Shown here one piece after another: positions 52,342-64,000 of a DNA stretch of 64,000 nt. Made by a program: the position numbers and the translations under genes. Source of the DNA: Rostratula benghalensis (lineage: Eukaryota > Chordata > Aves > Charadriiformes > Rostratulidae). The notes beneath the pieces are model-generated. The model was not told where the DNA came from, made no database searches, and saw nothing but the letters and a program-made list of their open reading frames with translations. The DNA is taken from NCBI GenBank assembly GCA_013399305.1, contig VXAI01000009.1, forward strand, positions 2,352,308 through 2,416,307. The letters are read 5' to 3'. How positions within the stretch are numbered: the stretch's first letter is position 1; the number at the start of each line of letters is the position of its first letter.

Positions 52342-55300
52342 CAAACGGAGACCAAAATCTCAGTAGACCTCCTAAAGGTAATGCTGAACATGTAAGCAAT
52401 GCTCATTTGTTTTTCCTTTGTTACCTACACTTTGAGTGCCTTAAGAGTCACACATACCTACGCTGACTGAATGTTCTGCAGGAAGGTCTATTTCATTGAA
52501 CACTAATGGAGCCATAAGACAGCGATTAACTTTTGATGCAAAATCATGAACCATAAAGTTTCCTTGTTAGAAGGTGATTTATGCAAATGGATCAGCTGAT
52601 ATTTATACAATATACAGATGCATGTTCATAAAAACTGACATTAGTGATATTGCTGATTCATTTATATAGGACCTTCCAAGAGGAGCATATTGATGTCTAC
52701 GCAAATTTTAAAAAGGTAAGAAAAACATCCTTAGACTACATTGCTTGTGGGTGTGTGCCCAAAGAGATTTCACAAGAGTTTATGGGATAAATGCCACAAC
52801 ATTAATAGATGACAAACAACAGAACTCAGCCTGAGTAGTGATGGCTGTGTTCAGGCTGGTATACTGCAATGTGAAAATGGCTGCACAACCCCATCCACAC
52901 CTGCACAAGTGACTTGGGAAGCAAGACATGCTTAGGTACACATATGTCAAGGAGGATTAAGAGGCTTTGGCCATGTCATTGGTCCCAGACTCCTGCCACA
53001 GCAGTGGCACCATTCACATTCCTGGGGTAATGCTTCTGTTTGCTTTCAGTTCCCCGTCCCAGACTTCAAATATGAGGAGCCAGAGAAGCTGCAGCACTAT
53101 GTAAAAATGGAAGTGTAGGTTCCTCTTCTCTGAGGAAGACTAATCTTGCCTATCAGGTGTGACCTTAATAAGGAGCTGGGTCATGTGCTAAGGTGAAGAA
53201 GGGTTGTGTTGGACTCTAAAGAGAGCTTTAGAAGCAGGACTTGTTCTCACCTTCCATTTTGACTCTTCTAGGTCAAGCCACACACCAAATCCTACAGGCT
53301 GGGAGGTATTCTGCTGTTTGTGTCCTGTCTCAGAACAACCTACAAAGTAAAAGTGCCCCTTCCTGGAGTCTGCATGCATCTAGTGTTGGGATTTAACATA
53401 TCACACCATGGTGGTGCCTGAATGATATTCTGGTTTGACAAAAGGAAAAATGAAACGCAACATTTACACAACAACTATTTATGGTTGCAAGCAATTAAAC
53501 ACCGCTAAAGTATGCTGAGGAGAAAGAACATCTGTTTGTCTATGGCCTGTACTGTCTACAGACCCATACAATGTAGTCATTAAAGGAAAAGGGGAAAGGT
53601 TAAAGCAAGCAGGATTCCTGCAGAACAGAGCTGCTGAGTAAATCGGGAACCAGTACGTAAATTTAGAACTGCACAGATAAGTAAGACATGCTGCAACTTA
53701 TTATTTGCTTTATGCTTGATTTGTTTTTATAGGCAATAATTAGTTTTGTGGTTAAAAGAGTTAGAATTGGCACATAAGAATCATCTGAGCTGCGAAGTCC
53801 TAGATACAGTGGCACAACCACAGGTACCATAACCAGACCTGTAAGTAAAGGAAGGGGCTGAAGAGGGAGCTAGATATTTAACAAGGCTCATCTAAAGAGT
53901 ATGAAGTGCCTTTTGACATCAGAAGAAGACTTTAAAACTGGATTCATAGCTTTATGTTAATATGTAATTTTCTTTTACTATAAACATCAGGCAGAAAAAT
54001 CTAGTTTTGTGATAAACTGCATTTCAGTTCATAGTACTAAAACATAAAAAGGAACAAAGATGAGTTTCCCATTTCTTTTCCTTCGGTTCTTGGGATGGGA
54101 TGTGATTTCTGTGAACAATTGTTTAATTAGAAGACCATTTCTTTCAGGGGAAGTGCAGAAGTGAGGTCCTAACCATTTATTGTTATGAACAGCATGTGGC
54201 TTTTTTTCTTTGCTAGAGCAGTATTTCTGGAGCTGATTTGTGACCAAATTCTAATATGGCAAACTGTATTTTACTGATCTAAATTTCACTGGCACAGTTT
54301 TAATTTTTTTTTTTCCCCCATAGAGGAATCCTATCCTGCCTTGCCCAGTTTTGTTTGACAGTTCACAGCTGAGCAGTTCAGAGGAATACAGAGCTTCCTT
54401 AATTCACTTCACTTGACAATAGCAGGACGTTATCCTACAAGTCAACTTGCACTTAGAAGCTGTCATGGAAATCACGTGAGAGACATTTGTTCTCACCATT
54501 TTTGAAAATTAGGTCACTTATTTAGGACATTAAAAAGAGCTTATGAATTATGACTTGAGGCACACATTACATTTTTTGGCCACTGTAGTCCTCTTACCTA
54601 ATGCATAGAAATAGATTCATAATAATGTAATTCTAATAAGCCAATCTGTCTTAAAAGGTTCCTTTAAAGATATATTTCATTATACAACTCTCTATGATTA
54701 TGTTGAACTGTATGAATGATGGGCCTTTTCACAAAGATTCCATAATGGCAAAGATCTTTGAATTGAGCCCACCAAAAGTTAGATCATGCAAGGATAGAAC
54801 CACAAAGCAAAAAAAGCCAAAATCAGGGCAGAAATTCCGATGTCACACAGTGTGGCAACATGGGCAGGTGTTTGAAGAAAGTATGGTAGTCTCCTGAGGC
54901 ACAGAGGAAGCGGGGGACAAGTGACATGAAGATCAAAAGAATAATTTCATGATTCTTCCCGCTCTGTGTTGAACTGCTGAATGCACAGCTCACAGTTCTT
55001 CTCTGCCATTTTCAGATTTAGCCCGTTTTTTACCATTTCCCTGTCCCAGTGACAACCCCTCATGCATCTCCATGGATTAGTAAAGGATTGTGTAGAGAGG
55101 ATGCTTAGGTCCTTCTGCTTAAGTGCCACATGTTGCCTCACACTTGAACCATCGGAGAATCTCTGCCAGGGGCAGTAATACCAGGACTGATGTCATCTGC
55201 AGGCCAGCCACTAGAAGTCAGCAGTCACATATGCTCTTACAAAGAGTTCACGCAAAAAACCAAAAAATGTATATAGAAAAAGCATCTTGCTAACTGCAAT

Positions 55301-56559
55301 CTATATATGGATTCCTCAGGTCTGTTAGAGCACCTATGAGTGCCGAGAGCCGCACAAACGTACACCACTCTAAGCTTGGGTGATGCACATTTTCCCAAGA
55401 GTTTGTACCTGACAGCCACACAGCAGCATATAGGGTTGCAGATGTTGCCTTTGTGCAGAAAACAGCTACCATCTAAGCTGGGTTCCCAGCTTCTGGAAGG
55501 GAAGGAGAGTTCTGGGGGAGGAAGGAAGGAGTGGTGCATAGCCTTGGGTGATTAGAAGAACACCAAACATATGAAGAAGCTGCCATAAAGACTGTTGGGG
55601 TTGGGTGCTTCCAAATAAAAGGCATAGTATTACCATCCTGTCCTTAGACAATACATTATTTTTTTTATTGTCATGTGCTGTATTACATTGTCTGATAAAA
55701 ATAAAGTACAAGAATTTGTCAGATGACTTGATTTCTGCCCTTGTGAGATTATTTTGCTTAGTTTCCGACGAAAACATAAGACAAGCTTTGCAAAACCATG
55801 TGGATTTTCTTCTCGGCTCCTTTTCCCTTCCTATTGCCACATCTAATCTATTTATCTATGGCTCAATTACTGATTTATGTCCACTGGGATGCTAGATACA
55901 TATCCTGTAAGTGATATCAGCTTATTTTTGTTACATTATATATAGTGAAGAGATACTCTGAATTGTATCTGTGCATAAAAGCATTACAAATTGTTATTAA
56001 TTATGCTCTAAGGAAGATTTATTCCACTGTTGAACTTTCTAAAAAAGGCAAAGTATAATAATTCTTCTCTTCACTGAACAATTTTCCCCTTTGTTATGGG
56101 ACAGCTGATGAGCACAATATTGCTTTAACTATGCAGTCCTGAAAGTGCCAGTTGGGAGAAAACATATTTTTCAGCACTTAAAATAAAAATACCAAAAAGT
56201 TACAATAGCTTGTATGGAAGCTCCATGTATGTCCGCTTAACAAAAATAGCCTTTGAACTGCAAAGACATTTGGTGATGATTACTGTTCACTGAAAAAAGA
56301 ATTACAAAATGTTATTCATCTATTTCTTTTCCTGTCCATGTGTTTATCTATCATTTTGCAGTTTTCAGCAGAGCAGATGTGCTATGACAGAAACAGCAGC
56401 TACAGTATTTGCTTCACATATAGAAACAACAAGCAAATGTGACTCATATCCTGGATTGCATTAAACAAAATGGAAGAGTGACAAAAAAAATCTGTTAGTC
56501 TAACAACAGATTTTAATTGCAAACTAAATTGAAATTCATTTGTTTAAAAAAGTGTTTTC

Positions 56560-57180
56560 AAATGTTAACTCGCAGATTTATGCTCTAGTATTTGCCAAAA
56601 ATGTTAATGTTCCGAGGTGAAATTTTGTTTCTAATGAGGTCACTAGAGCTTTGCCACTGCATCTGGGGGGCAGGAGTCCATCTTTATCCTTTATTTGGTC
56701 CCCCCGCATAATTTACACATTTTATATACAGCAAATAAGCTCTAAGCTTTAACTTGCCTTGTTTAAAAAAAGAAAAAAACATCTTTCAGGCTGCAAATGA
56801 TCAAACGCAATTAAGGATTCGTCCATAAAAGATTTAATCAATAATTATTATTCAGTGATCAGCTGCGGAGACCCAGGCTTGAAATACGAGCTATTTTTCA
56901 AAGGGCAAACTGAAATGTCTTTTACTTTAACACAAGCGGGTCGTCTGCTCTTGACCTATTAAAACTTTGTTTGCTATTATACTTGCTGGTGAACGAGTCA
57001 TGCAGAAAGGTGTTGAGGAAATGAGCCAGCGTGTTCCCCAGGTGATATAAATGCTTTATCAAACTGATCCCTGCCTTGTTATGTAAACTATACCAGGTAC
57101 CCTTCGTTTTAAACAGAGAGATAAACAGATCTAATATGCTTCAGGGCGTCATGCTTTATGCATGAACTGCTTTTTATTTT
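56560..57180. promoter_or_regulatory. Strongest candidate conserved noncoding element (enhancer-like)
   Basis: About 620 bp without repeat signature. It retains CpG dinucleotides unusually often for this intron (CCGAGG, CCCCCGC, AAACGCAA, TTCGTCC, CTGCGG, AAGCGGGTCGTC, AACGAG, AGCGTG, GGGCGTC). It also carries clustered developmental-factor words: GATTTAATCAATAATTATTA, CAAACGCAATTAAGG, CTATTAAAACTTTG and CTTTATGCATGAA. Retained CpG with dense homeodomain motifs in a neurodevelopmental gene's intron is what deeply conserved enhancers look like. This is inference; no alignment was possible. Confidence 0.45.
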
Positions 57181-58629
57181 TATATTAAAGATTTTCTTGA
57201 CACAACCCTTTGCAATGAAGAAAAGCTCCAATAGAATGTCTTAACTACAACCACTGCAGCACCTGCAAGTTCAAAGTACTGAGACTGATATTCCCTGATC
57301 AGATAGTCCCATGCTAACCTATTTAATTAATTCTTAATAAACAATTAATTTTTTAGTGAAATACCTCCTGTAATGAGAAAGTCTCTCTCAAAAGATAAAT
57401 GAAGTAATCCTCTGAGATGGAATTTATAAAAAAATAACTTGGTCTATCTGTCTATTTACAATATTTAGCTACCTACTCTTTGCTTTCAGTTGTCTGATCT
57501 ATCACTTGTTTTCTTATTTATTATACAGTTTTCAATCTGAAGTGATACCAGCTAGAATATTTTTAACTTTCCCAGGAGTAACATCCAGTTTCTTTTTATA
57601 TCAATAGGATGAAATTCTGATCTCAGTTGTAATGGGAGAAAATGCAGAATATCACCAAAGATTTCAGTATAGTTATTTAAGATATATATCCATAAACAAG
57701 ACCAGAATTTAGTCAGCCGTTTTAGATTTAAGAAGACCAACACATTTATGTCCTCATTTCAAAAAAATGGACCTACAGAGTATTACAATTACAAGGATCC
57801 ACTAAGAGAATTATGTGCACTTTTAGCCTAAAATATTATTAAAAATTGCTCAATCAATAAATATTCAACATTGTCCTGTGAATCTATACGCCATATTTTC
57901 TTAAAACTGCATAAGAACAAATAGGGAAAAAGTCTTACATATATTCTTATATATACAGAAATACGTATTTATCCCACCTAAAATAAGATTTTAACTATTC
58001 TTTCCAATCTCAGTGCAGTCTTAATTATGAGGTCGCTAGTGACACCCTTGTTATTTATCTGCTTCTACAGATAGATTTGTATGAATGTGCATACACGCAT
58101 GCTAGTGCAGGTAGGTATACACGTGTGTATTCAAATGGGCTTTGCATATCCTCCTGCTAAGTTTTGGTAGCATTTCTAATGCCTAATTAATTAAAAATAG
58201 TAATTCAAACTGGTTTATAGACCATTATTGATATTATAGCCTACACAACAAGTGTAGTTACTCTCCGGCTGATAAGGCTAGTATGTTTAGTCTGGCATAG
58301 TTCACATTTTCTAGCTGAAAAAAAATATGACTAATTGACAGAAGCTTTTGTTTCAGCAAATACGTATGCACAGAGATTGCACAAATAGCATGGTTTTAAT
58401 CCTGGATGTATCAGATTAACAAGAGGAAACTGGATAATATAACATCCTTCACTAAAAATCTGGTTTGTTTGTATTCATAATGTAATGTTTACTTCAGGAC
58501 ATATTTTCTGGAAACATGATGCCTTCCTTCCCTTTATTCTATGCACAACTCAAGCCAGAAAAACTAATGAAATTTAACCATCCATAAGTCTTTGTTGTGG
58601 ATGGACTGAATTATAACTTTTTAATTTAG

Positions 58630-58870
58630 TCAAGTAAAGAGTTATTACAGTAGGACTCTGGGGCAGGAATGTGTTAATAAAATCATACTCTCTGCCTTTT
58701 CATTTAAAATAATCCCCTTGAGCTGATTAAATGAAATATCACTTGTTTAATAACTGACAGAACATTATTTTTAAGCAGAAATATTTTGCATATCTTCCTG
58801 TCCTGTTTTTAATTCCAGGCACAAAGTAGTGAAGGCACTGACATCACACAAAGGGAGTAGAGTTTAGCAC
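58630..58870. promoter_or_regulatory. Candidate conserved noncoding element
   Basis: Non-repetitive stretch with GGAATGTGTTAATAAAATCA, GAGCTGATTAAATGAAATAT and TTGTTTAATAACTGACAG. Flagged on motif content only. Confidence 0.25.
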
Positions 58871-60479
58871 TTGGATATAGTTTGTCCTGTCATAGTGGCA
58901 TCTATAATTTAGTGTGAAGCAGTGAGGTAGACAGAGCATTATCATTAGAAATCATCCTGAACAGGGATATAAAACACAGTCGCAATAACACTTGTCAGAA
59001 AGGTGACTGCAGTCAAAACTAATATCCAAGAGTTTCAAGATAAATGCTGACACTGCAGCCATCTTACAAAGACTATTATTGCTCAAAAAAAAAAAAGCCC
59101 GAAAAAACAAAACAAAACTGTGAACCTTCCCCAGAGTGAACAAGTTAGTGTGAAGTTTGTATCTGGGGTGACATAAACTTTGTCAGATTTATAGCAAGTA
59201 AAGCCCTTCTTTACTTGAATACAGTACTTTATGTTGCTATAGAGAAGGAATCGGATGGTTTTTCTGGCTTAATGACTTTAAGCTACTCTAAATTCCTCCC
59301 TCCAGCCTCTCCCCATTATCTGGACAGTATGAGTGCAATCCTTAGAACAGGCAATTAACTGTGCTGCTTCCAGGTTCAATCCCTCTCCCTATTGCCCACT
59401 TCCCCAACCTGTATTCCTCAAACAACACTTGATGTTTCTGTTCTTTATATATTTAGACTCATCTCTGGCTCAGAATGCAGCTGTGGTTTTATAGCCTATT
59501 ATCGCTGATTTTGTAAACTGCAAAACCACAGGGAAACTCCCAAATCAAAATTATAGTCTTGAAACTTGGGGGTAAGCATAGTAACTTCATTGTGTCTGTT
59601 TATTTAGCACTGATAACATATATTTCAATATAAATAAATGCACAAGAATGCTGCCTCTTAAATCCACACATAAACCCATTCATAGGTCAATGCCGTTGCA
59701 GATGGACTGATACAGGTGGCGTGTACAAGGTATTTCTTCTGCTATAGGCAACCTATCCTGACCAGAGACAGAGAGCAGATACAATGGTCTGAGTGTCTAT
59801 AGGGCCGAGTATTCCAGATTAGATGGACTTCCAACAGCGGCCATCACTGCTGAGAAGTGGGAGAAAAGTGAGGAATGTCTGTTATCATCTCTAGGTTCTG
59901 TTCCAGGCCCCAGTCATTTTCAGTGCTTAACGCTTTCAGGCTAACAACGTTCCTTTACTAACCAGCATTTTCCAAATTTTACTACCTTTCGCCTCTGGAA
60001 AGTGCGGAACAGGTTTTCAGAGAAGACATAGGTGTAACATGTCAAACGACCAGCCTGCAGAAGCTCATGAGCTTTTTATATATAATGCAGCATTATGTGG
60101 TATTAGAGAAACTCAACCATAAACAGAATGAGACTTATCTTGTGTTGCTCTCAATGAATGTTAGATTTAATGAAAAATAGAGAGAAAAAAAGAGAGTAGA
60201 AGAGTCCACGTACTAAAGGACTTGAGAGAACTAGCTTGTTCAACAATCTCTCTTTGATTATAATAACAAATGTCTCTGGAAAAAGTGCCAGAAAACATGT
60301 TGTGTAGCATTAGATAATAATGTGCATGTGGAAGACCTTTCTTTCTTAAATCACCAATTCCTATCTAAATTGACTTGAAGCACAATACACTCTGCTATAA
60401 AAATAATTTAACTGAAATTAGAAAGGAATGCTGGCACAATATATAAATATCCACATATCTAAAAAGTCTGCTCTGCTCT

Positions 60480-60690
60480 TGACTGCAGGAATAGCCAGTG
60501 GCAATGAGTTCCACACATCCACAGTGCTCACCAAAACATGATTCCTTCTACTTGTTTCACTGATCTTTCATGTGAGTTTTAGAGAATGCTTTTGTCTCTT
60601 TGAAAAAAAAGATACCCATGCTACTGTGAGGAAAATTATTCTAGTTCTTTACAATTTTCCTCAAAAAGAAATATTCCTATAACTACAGTC
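60480..60690 (-). mobile_element. Probable ancient CR1 fragment
   Basis: On + it reads GGCAATGAGTTCCACACATC, then ATTCCTTCTACTTGTTTCAC and a run ending ACTGTGAGGAAAATT. This is the reverse-complement order of the CR1 3' region (GTGGAACTCATTGCC and the AAxxAAGGAAxTATTTCTT segment). It is strongly diverged and short, so moderate confidence. Confidence 0.5.
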
Positions 60691-61450
60691 ATTTTTGTGA
60701 TTCTAGTGTAAAGCCATTTCATACTTGCTATATTATGTCACGTGCATGTGTATGAATTAATAGAAATAGCACATATAAACCCACATCATTTTTTAAAGGT
60801 AATTTTAGTACTGTTTTTCAAAACATTTTTACAGATCAGGAAAATGTCTCCCTCCTAGACAATCATTGTTACCCTGCAGCTTTCTGGGGCCAGCCATTTT
60901 ACTGGGACATTGTATATTTTTTAGCAGCTTGGTCATTTCATTTTTCCTTCATATGTTGTTTTGTGTTACATGCTATGTATACCTGGTGATCTGCTGCTCC
61001 TCAATGTATCATTTTGCTTAGAGATCTTTTCTGAAGTCTCAGGTTTTGATTGCAGTGGTTTTAATCTCAACGAACAATTATAAAATCTCAGTGCCATTTG
61101 GTTTAGACTAATGGAAAGAACATAAATTAACTGCCTTATTCCATGCAAATTCACTAAACTGAGTAGTTAATTTGTATTTACCAATAAATAGACTCTCTTG
61201 CTATTTTTTTTGCAGGTAACCCAAATTACTTTTCAGTCTTGCCCTTAGTTCTCCAAATTACCACCTTGCATTTAACTACTTGTACTTGATCTATTATTGT
61301 ATTTACCATGACAGAATCATAGTTTTTCTGAAAGATATGAGTTTCACAATAACCTCAGGAACTTCGCTGTATAGAAACTCATTACTATTCTTAGTAAGTT
61401 TGCATATGATGCCATTCAGTCATAACTTAAATGACTTTCTTGGTGACTTT

Positions 61451-61503
61451 ATGGATTACAGTTTCCCCATACTGGCTAATGAATCTATGGATTACAGTTT
61501 CCC
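61451..61503 (+). repeat. Two-copy tandem duplication, 36 bp period
   Basis: The 17-base word ATGGATTACAGTTTCCC occurs exactly at 61451-61467 and 61487-61503. The spacers differ, so it is either an old tandem duplication decayed outside the core or a chance repeat. Because 36 is a multiple of three, a + strand chance frame repeats MDYSFP. Confidence 0.7.
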
Positions 61504-64000
61504 AGAATAGGAAATTCAGCTCTTTCTTCTATTTAAAATACTCCAACTTACTTGGTATTAGCAATGGTAGTTTGTGGTGTAAATATTTTTACCTACACCA
61601 CGATATTGAACACAATTACATTAAAGGCTCAACTACAATTATATTTGAACCAACACCTTCATAAGAGAGAAAAATAAGATAGAAATCAAACCCATCACAT
61701 CTGTGCACCAAGAAGGACAAGTGTCTCGACTCTCAAGAAGTGTTCATTGAAATCCTGTCAAATTGTGAAATTTTGGAGTAGTCAAATGCACCCCCCAATT
61801 ATTCTTTAATTAGATTAGTTGACTCTTTTATCTCTGTTAATACTGCTAGCTCATTAGCCTTTTCTTGGCCAACTCGTCTGAATATGAACCACCCGCATCC
61901 CAACGTGCTTAAGGCTTGGGATTTCTACACATACACATATATATAGAAAAAATAACTTTAAAGAATTCATTCTGACATTAAATTATCCCATAAAGGTGTC
62001 ATGAGCAGCAAGATCTAACATTATCCACTGTTTCCAACTGGTGGTCTTCTTTCAACAATGCCTGTTCCCATAAAATTTAAAACAGGCATAAATATATGTT
62101 TACAATTATTCAGCTCAGATCACAAACAATAAAAGTGTGCAAAATCTTTTTTTGTGATCATTGTTAGCCACTCAAACATGACAACTTAAGAAGCATAAGG
62201 TGTCAAAACCTGACTGTTTTAGTTGCAGCACACATACTGTGCATTGTAAGAAGCATTATTTAAGATGGGAGAAGATTTACATGCAGATATTGGCAGGAGA
62301 AATTTCTCCTTCAAAATTACAGAAGATTTAAAAAATGTATTTTCTTTATGTGGATATACCAACCTGCCTGCAGACTGTAGATGCAAGCGTAACTTCTGAG
62401 TTTGTTTCCAAGAAAAGAAATCTCACAGTTCAAAAATAGCATATGTTATATATATGAAATGAAACTATAAACCAAACATATACTGAATTTCTTTGCTAGC
62501 AAAAAAGAGTCTAGATTTACAGTAAATTTACTTTCCTTCATAGCTTGAAAACTGCATTAAATAAAAAAAAAAATTAAGTTAGATGGAGAGAAATAAATTT
62601 AATCAAAGCACTGTTAGATAAAATAACTTGGATTTAGGAGTCTGCAGCAGCTACTGCCAAAACAAAGCTGTTGTTATTTACCAAAGCTAACAGCATTCAT
62701 TGTTTGAAAATCCAAAGGTAAAATACCTACAAAACTTTGCTAAATTATCTACAGTGTTTAATGTGGTGGACTACTTTGTTGCAATGAATTTATCTCATGG
62801 ATTGCTTATAGCTGTATTTCACACAGGAAATGCTGGAACATATGTATTTCATTCTTGCTGAAAAGAACATATTTCTTTTTCAGTCCTGAAAAGAAAAAAA
62901 AAACAACTTATCATGGATATGTAAGCAAGAAGAGGTCATGATGTTAAATGAAGTGCTCACCTGCCTTGTAATTGTACAATATTATGCATATTATTGGAAC
63001 AACTTCGTTACAGAAGCCAGAGATTCACATTGTCTATAATGGGAACATGATCAGCTTCGATAGGATTGGGATTGTGGACTCAGAACTGCTATTACAAAGT
63101 ACTTGGGAAGATCACAGAGTGGAAGGAGATTTAATTTAAGCATTACAATTGATAATTGTAAAAATATGAATATATAGAATCAAAGATGCTGAAGTTTCTC
63201 TCTATGTATTCTAAGATTATCACTGTTCAAAAAAATTACATCCCAGATCAATTTGATCTATTTCTTGTATGGAAGAATAGATAGCAAGGCACTTTAGGTG
63301 ATTTTACAAGCATTAAAAGAGAAAGCAGTGCTAATCAATCCCTTTTATTTGTTCTTTCTTTTGCCTTTATCTTGAACATAGAAATAGAAAACCAATCATA
63401 GTAACTGTATTTCTCAGAAGTCAGTATCATTTACTTTCAATAGACTCAGTAACACTGTTTAAACCTTGAAAGCTAATAAACATGGATTTGTAGAATTAAA
63501 AATATCGAACTATTGCAGAAATAGCGACTCACAAAATTAAAGTTTTATAGCCCAAAGTTGAAGATTGTGTTCCACGGTTTAAATATTTCATATCTGACAT
63601 TTTCAGACTGTACTGCAGTGCGAAGTCTGATTTTGATTTTTCAATCCAATACAACTTTTTGAGTTTGGTCTTAAAATCTAGATTCTACTAGCTCAGATTC
63701 ATCTTTGTATTAAAAAGATACCCAATGTCTACCTAATGATGCTACTAATTTTTTTTTAGTACGCCACGAGGCGAAATATGCAGCTTAGAGAAAGTACAAT
63801 GGTCCTATTACATTCACAGGCTTTGATATGATTAACACAAGCTTCTTGTATGATGTATCAAATAAAGCTTGAAGTCGAAAATACACTGTCCTATTACAGC
63901 ATGAAGTCTGCAGAGGTGACTGCCTTAAAATAAAACCAGTATAGTATCTGGATAGCAACACTGCCATACAAGTCAACTAATATTTGAGTCATCTTCTCTT

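Larger units (their letters stand above)
36983..64000 (-). other. NPAS3: NPAS3 intron (partial), upstream of the PAS-A exon
   Basis: At least 27 kb of a large intron running off the right edge. No upstream NPAS3 exon (early PAS-A or bHLH) was recognised on the minus strand. Contents: candidate regulatory stretches (37310-37680, 37960-38340, 56560-57180, 58630-58870), an assembly gap (46222-46301), a GC-rich block (46930-47165), two + strand CR1 fragments (about 49360-49960 and 50550-51182), an inverted-repeat array (52171-52341), a short tandem duplication (61451-61503) and a likely minus-strand CR1 relic (60480-60690). Elsewhere (38400-46200, 53000-56500, 61700-64000) I see nothing beyond ordinary intronic sequence. 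Confidence 0.88.

Noticed and set aside
55466..55895. Overlapping 124-codon minus and 96-codon plus open frames
   Set aside because: No domain, no splice or promoter context, and frames on both strands over the same bases; consistent with chance.

Overview
The window is vertebrate nuclear DNA, most likely from a bird. It is AT-rich and intron-dominated, has no bacterial-style gene packing, and carries CR1 LINE copies. One of these has the octamer-type 3' tail (tandem ATTCTATG-like units) typical of avian CR1. Two assembly gaps (runs of N at 22208-22330 and 46222-46301) show it is draft genome sequence.

The only protein-coding gene I can support is NPAS3 (neuronal PAS domain protein 3, a bHLH-PAS transcription factor) on the minus strand. 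Three consecutive internal coding exons are present: 36864-36982, 10575-10768 and 4353-4459. Each has canonical AG/GT splice sites, and their reading phases fit together exactly (119, 194 and 107 bp). Together they encode 138 complete codons plus one split codon at the incoming boundary and one at the outgoing boundary. The protein stretch runs from the C-terminal strands of PAS-A, through the inter-PAS linker, into the first half of PAS-B. The bHLH, the start of PAS-A, the rest of PAS-B and the C-terminal activation region lie outside the window.

Layout on the + strand: 1-4352 is intron after the last visible exon; 4460-10574 is a 6.1 kb intron; 10769-36863 is a 26.1 kb intron; 36983-64000 is at least 27 kb of the intron before the first visible exon. 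The introns hold five recognisable CR1 fragments, palindromic MITE-like relics, microsatellites, two GC-rich blocks of unknown origin, a local ~105 bp duplication, and an unusual regularly spaced series of inverted repeats at 52171-52341. Several AT-rich, homeobox-motif-rich stretches look like conserved noncoding (enhancer-like) elements, notably 56560-57180 and 37310-38340. NPAS3 introns are known to be rich in such elements, but conservation cannot be tested from one sequence.

The remaining open frames (60-134 codons) have no splice support, no recognisable domain and the length expected by chance in 64 kb, so they are not annotated as genes. I found no tRNA, rRNA, CRISPR or complete mobile element.
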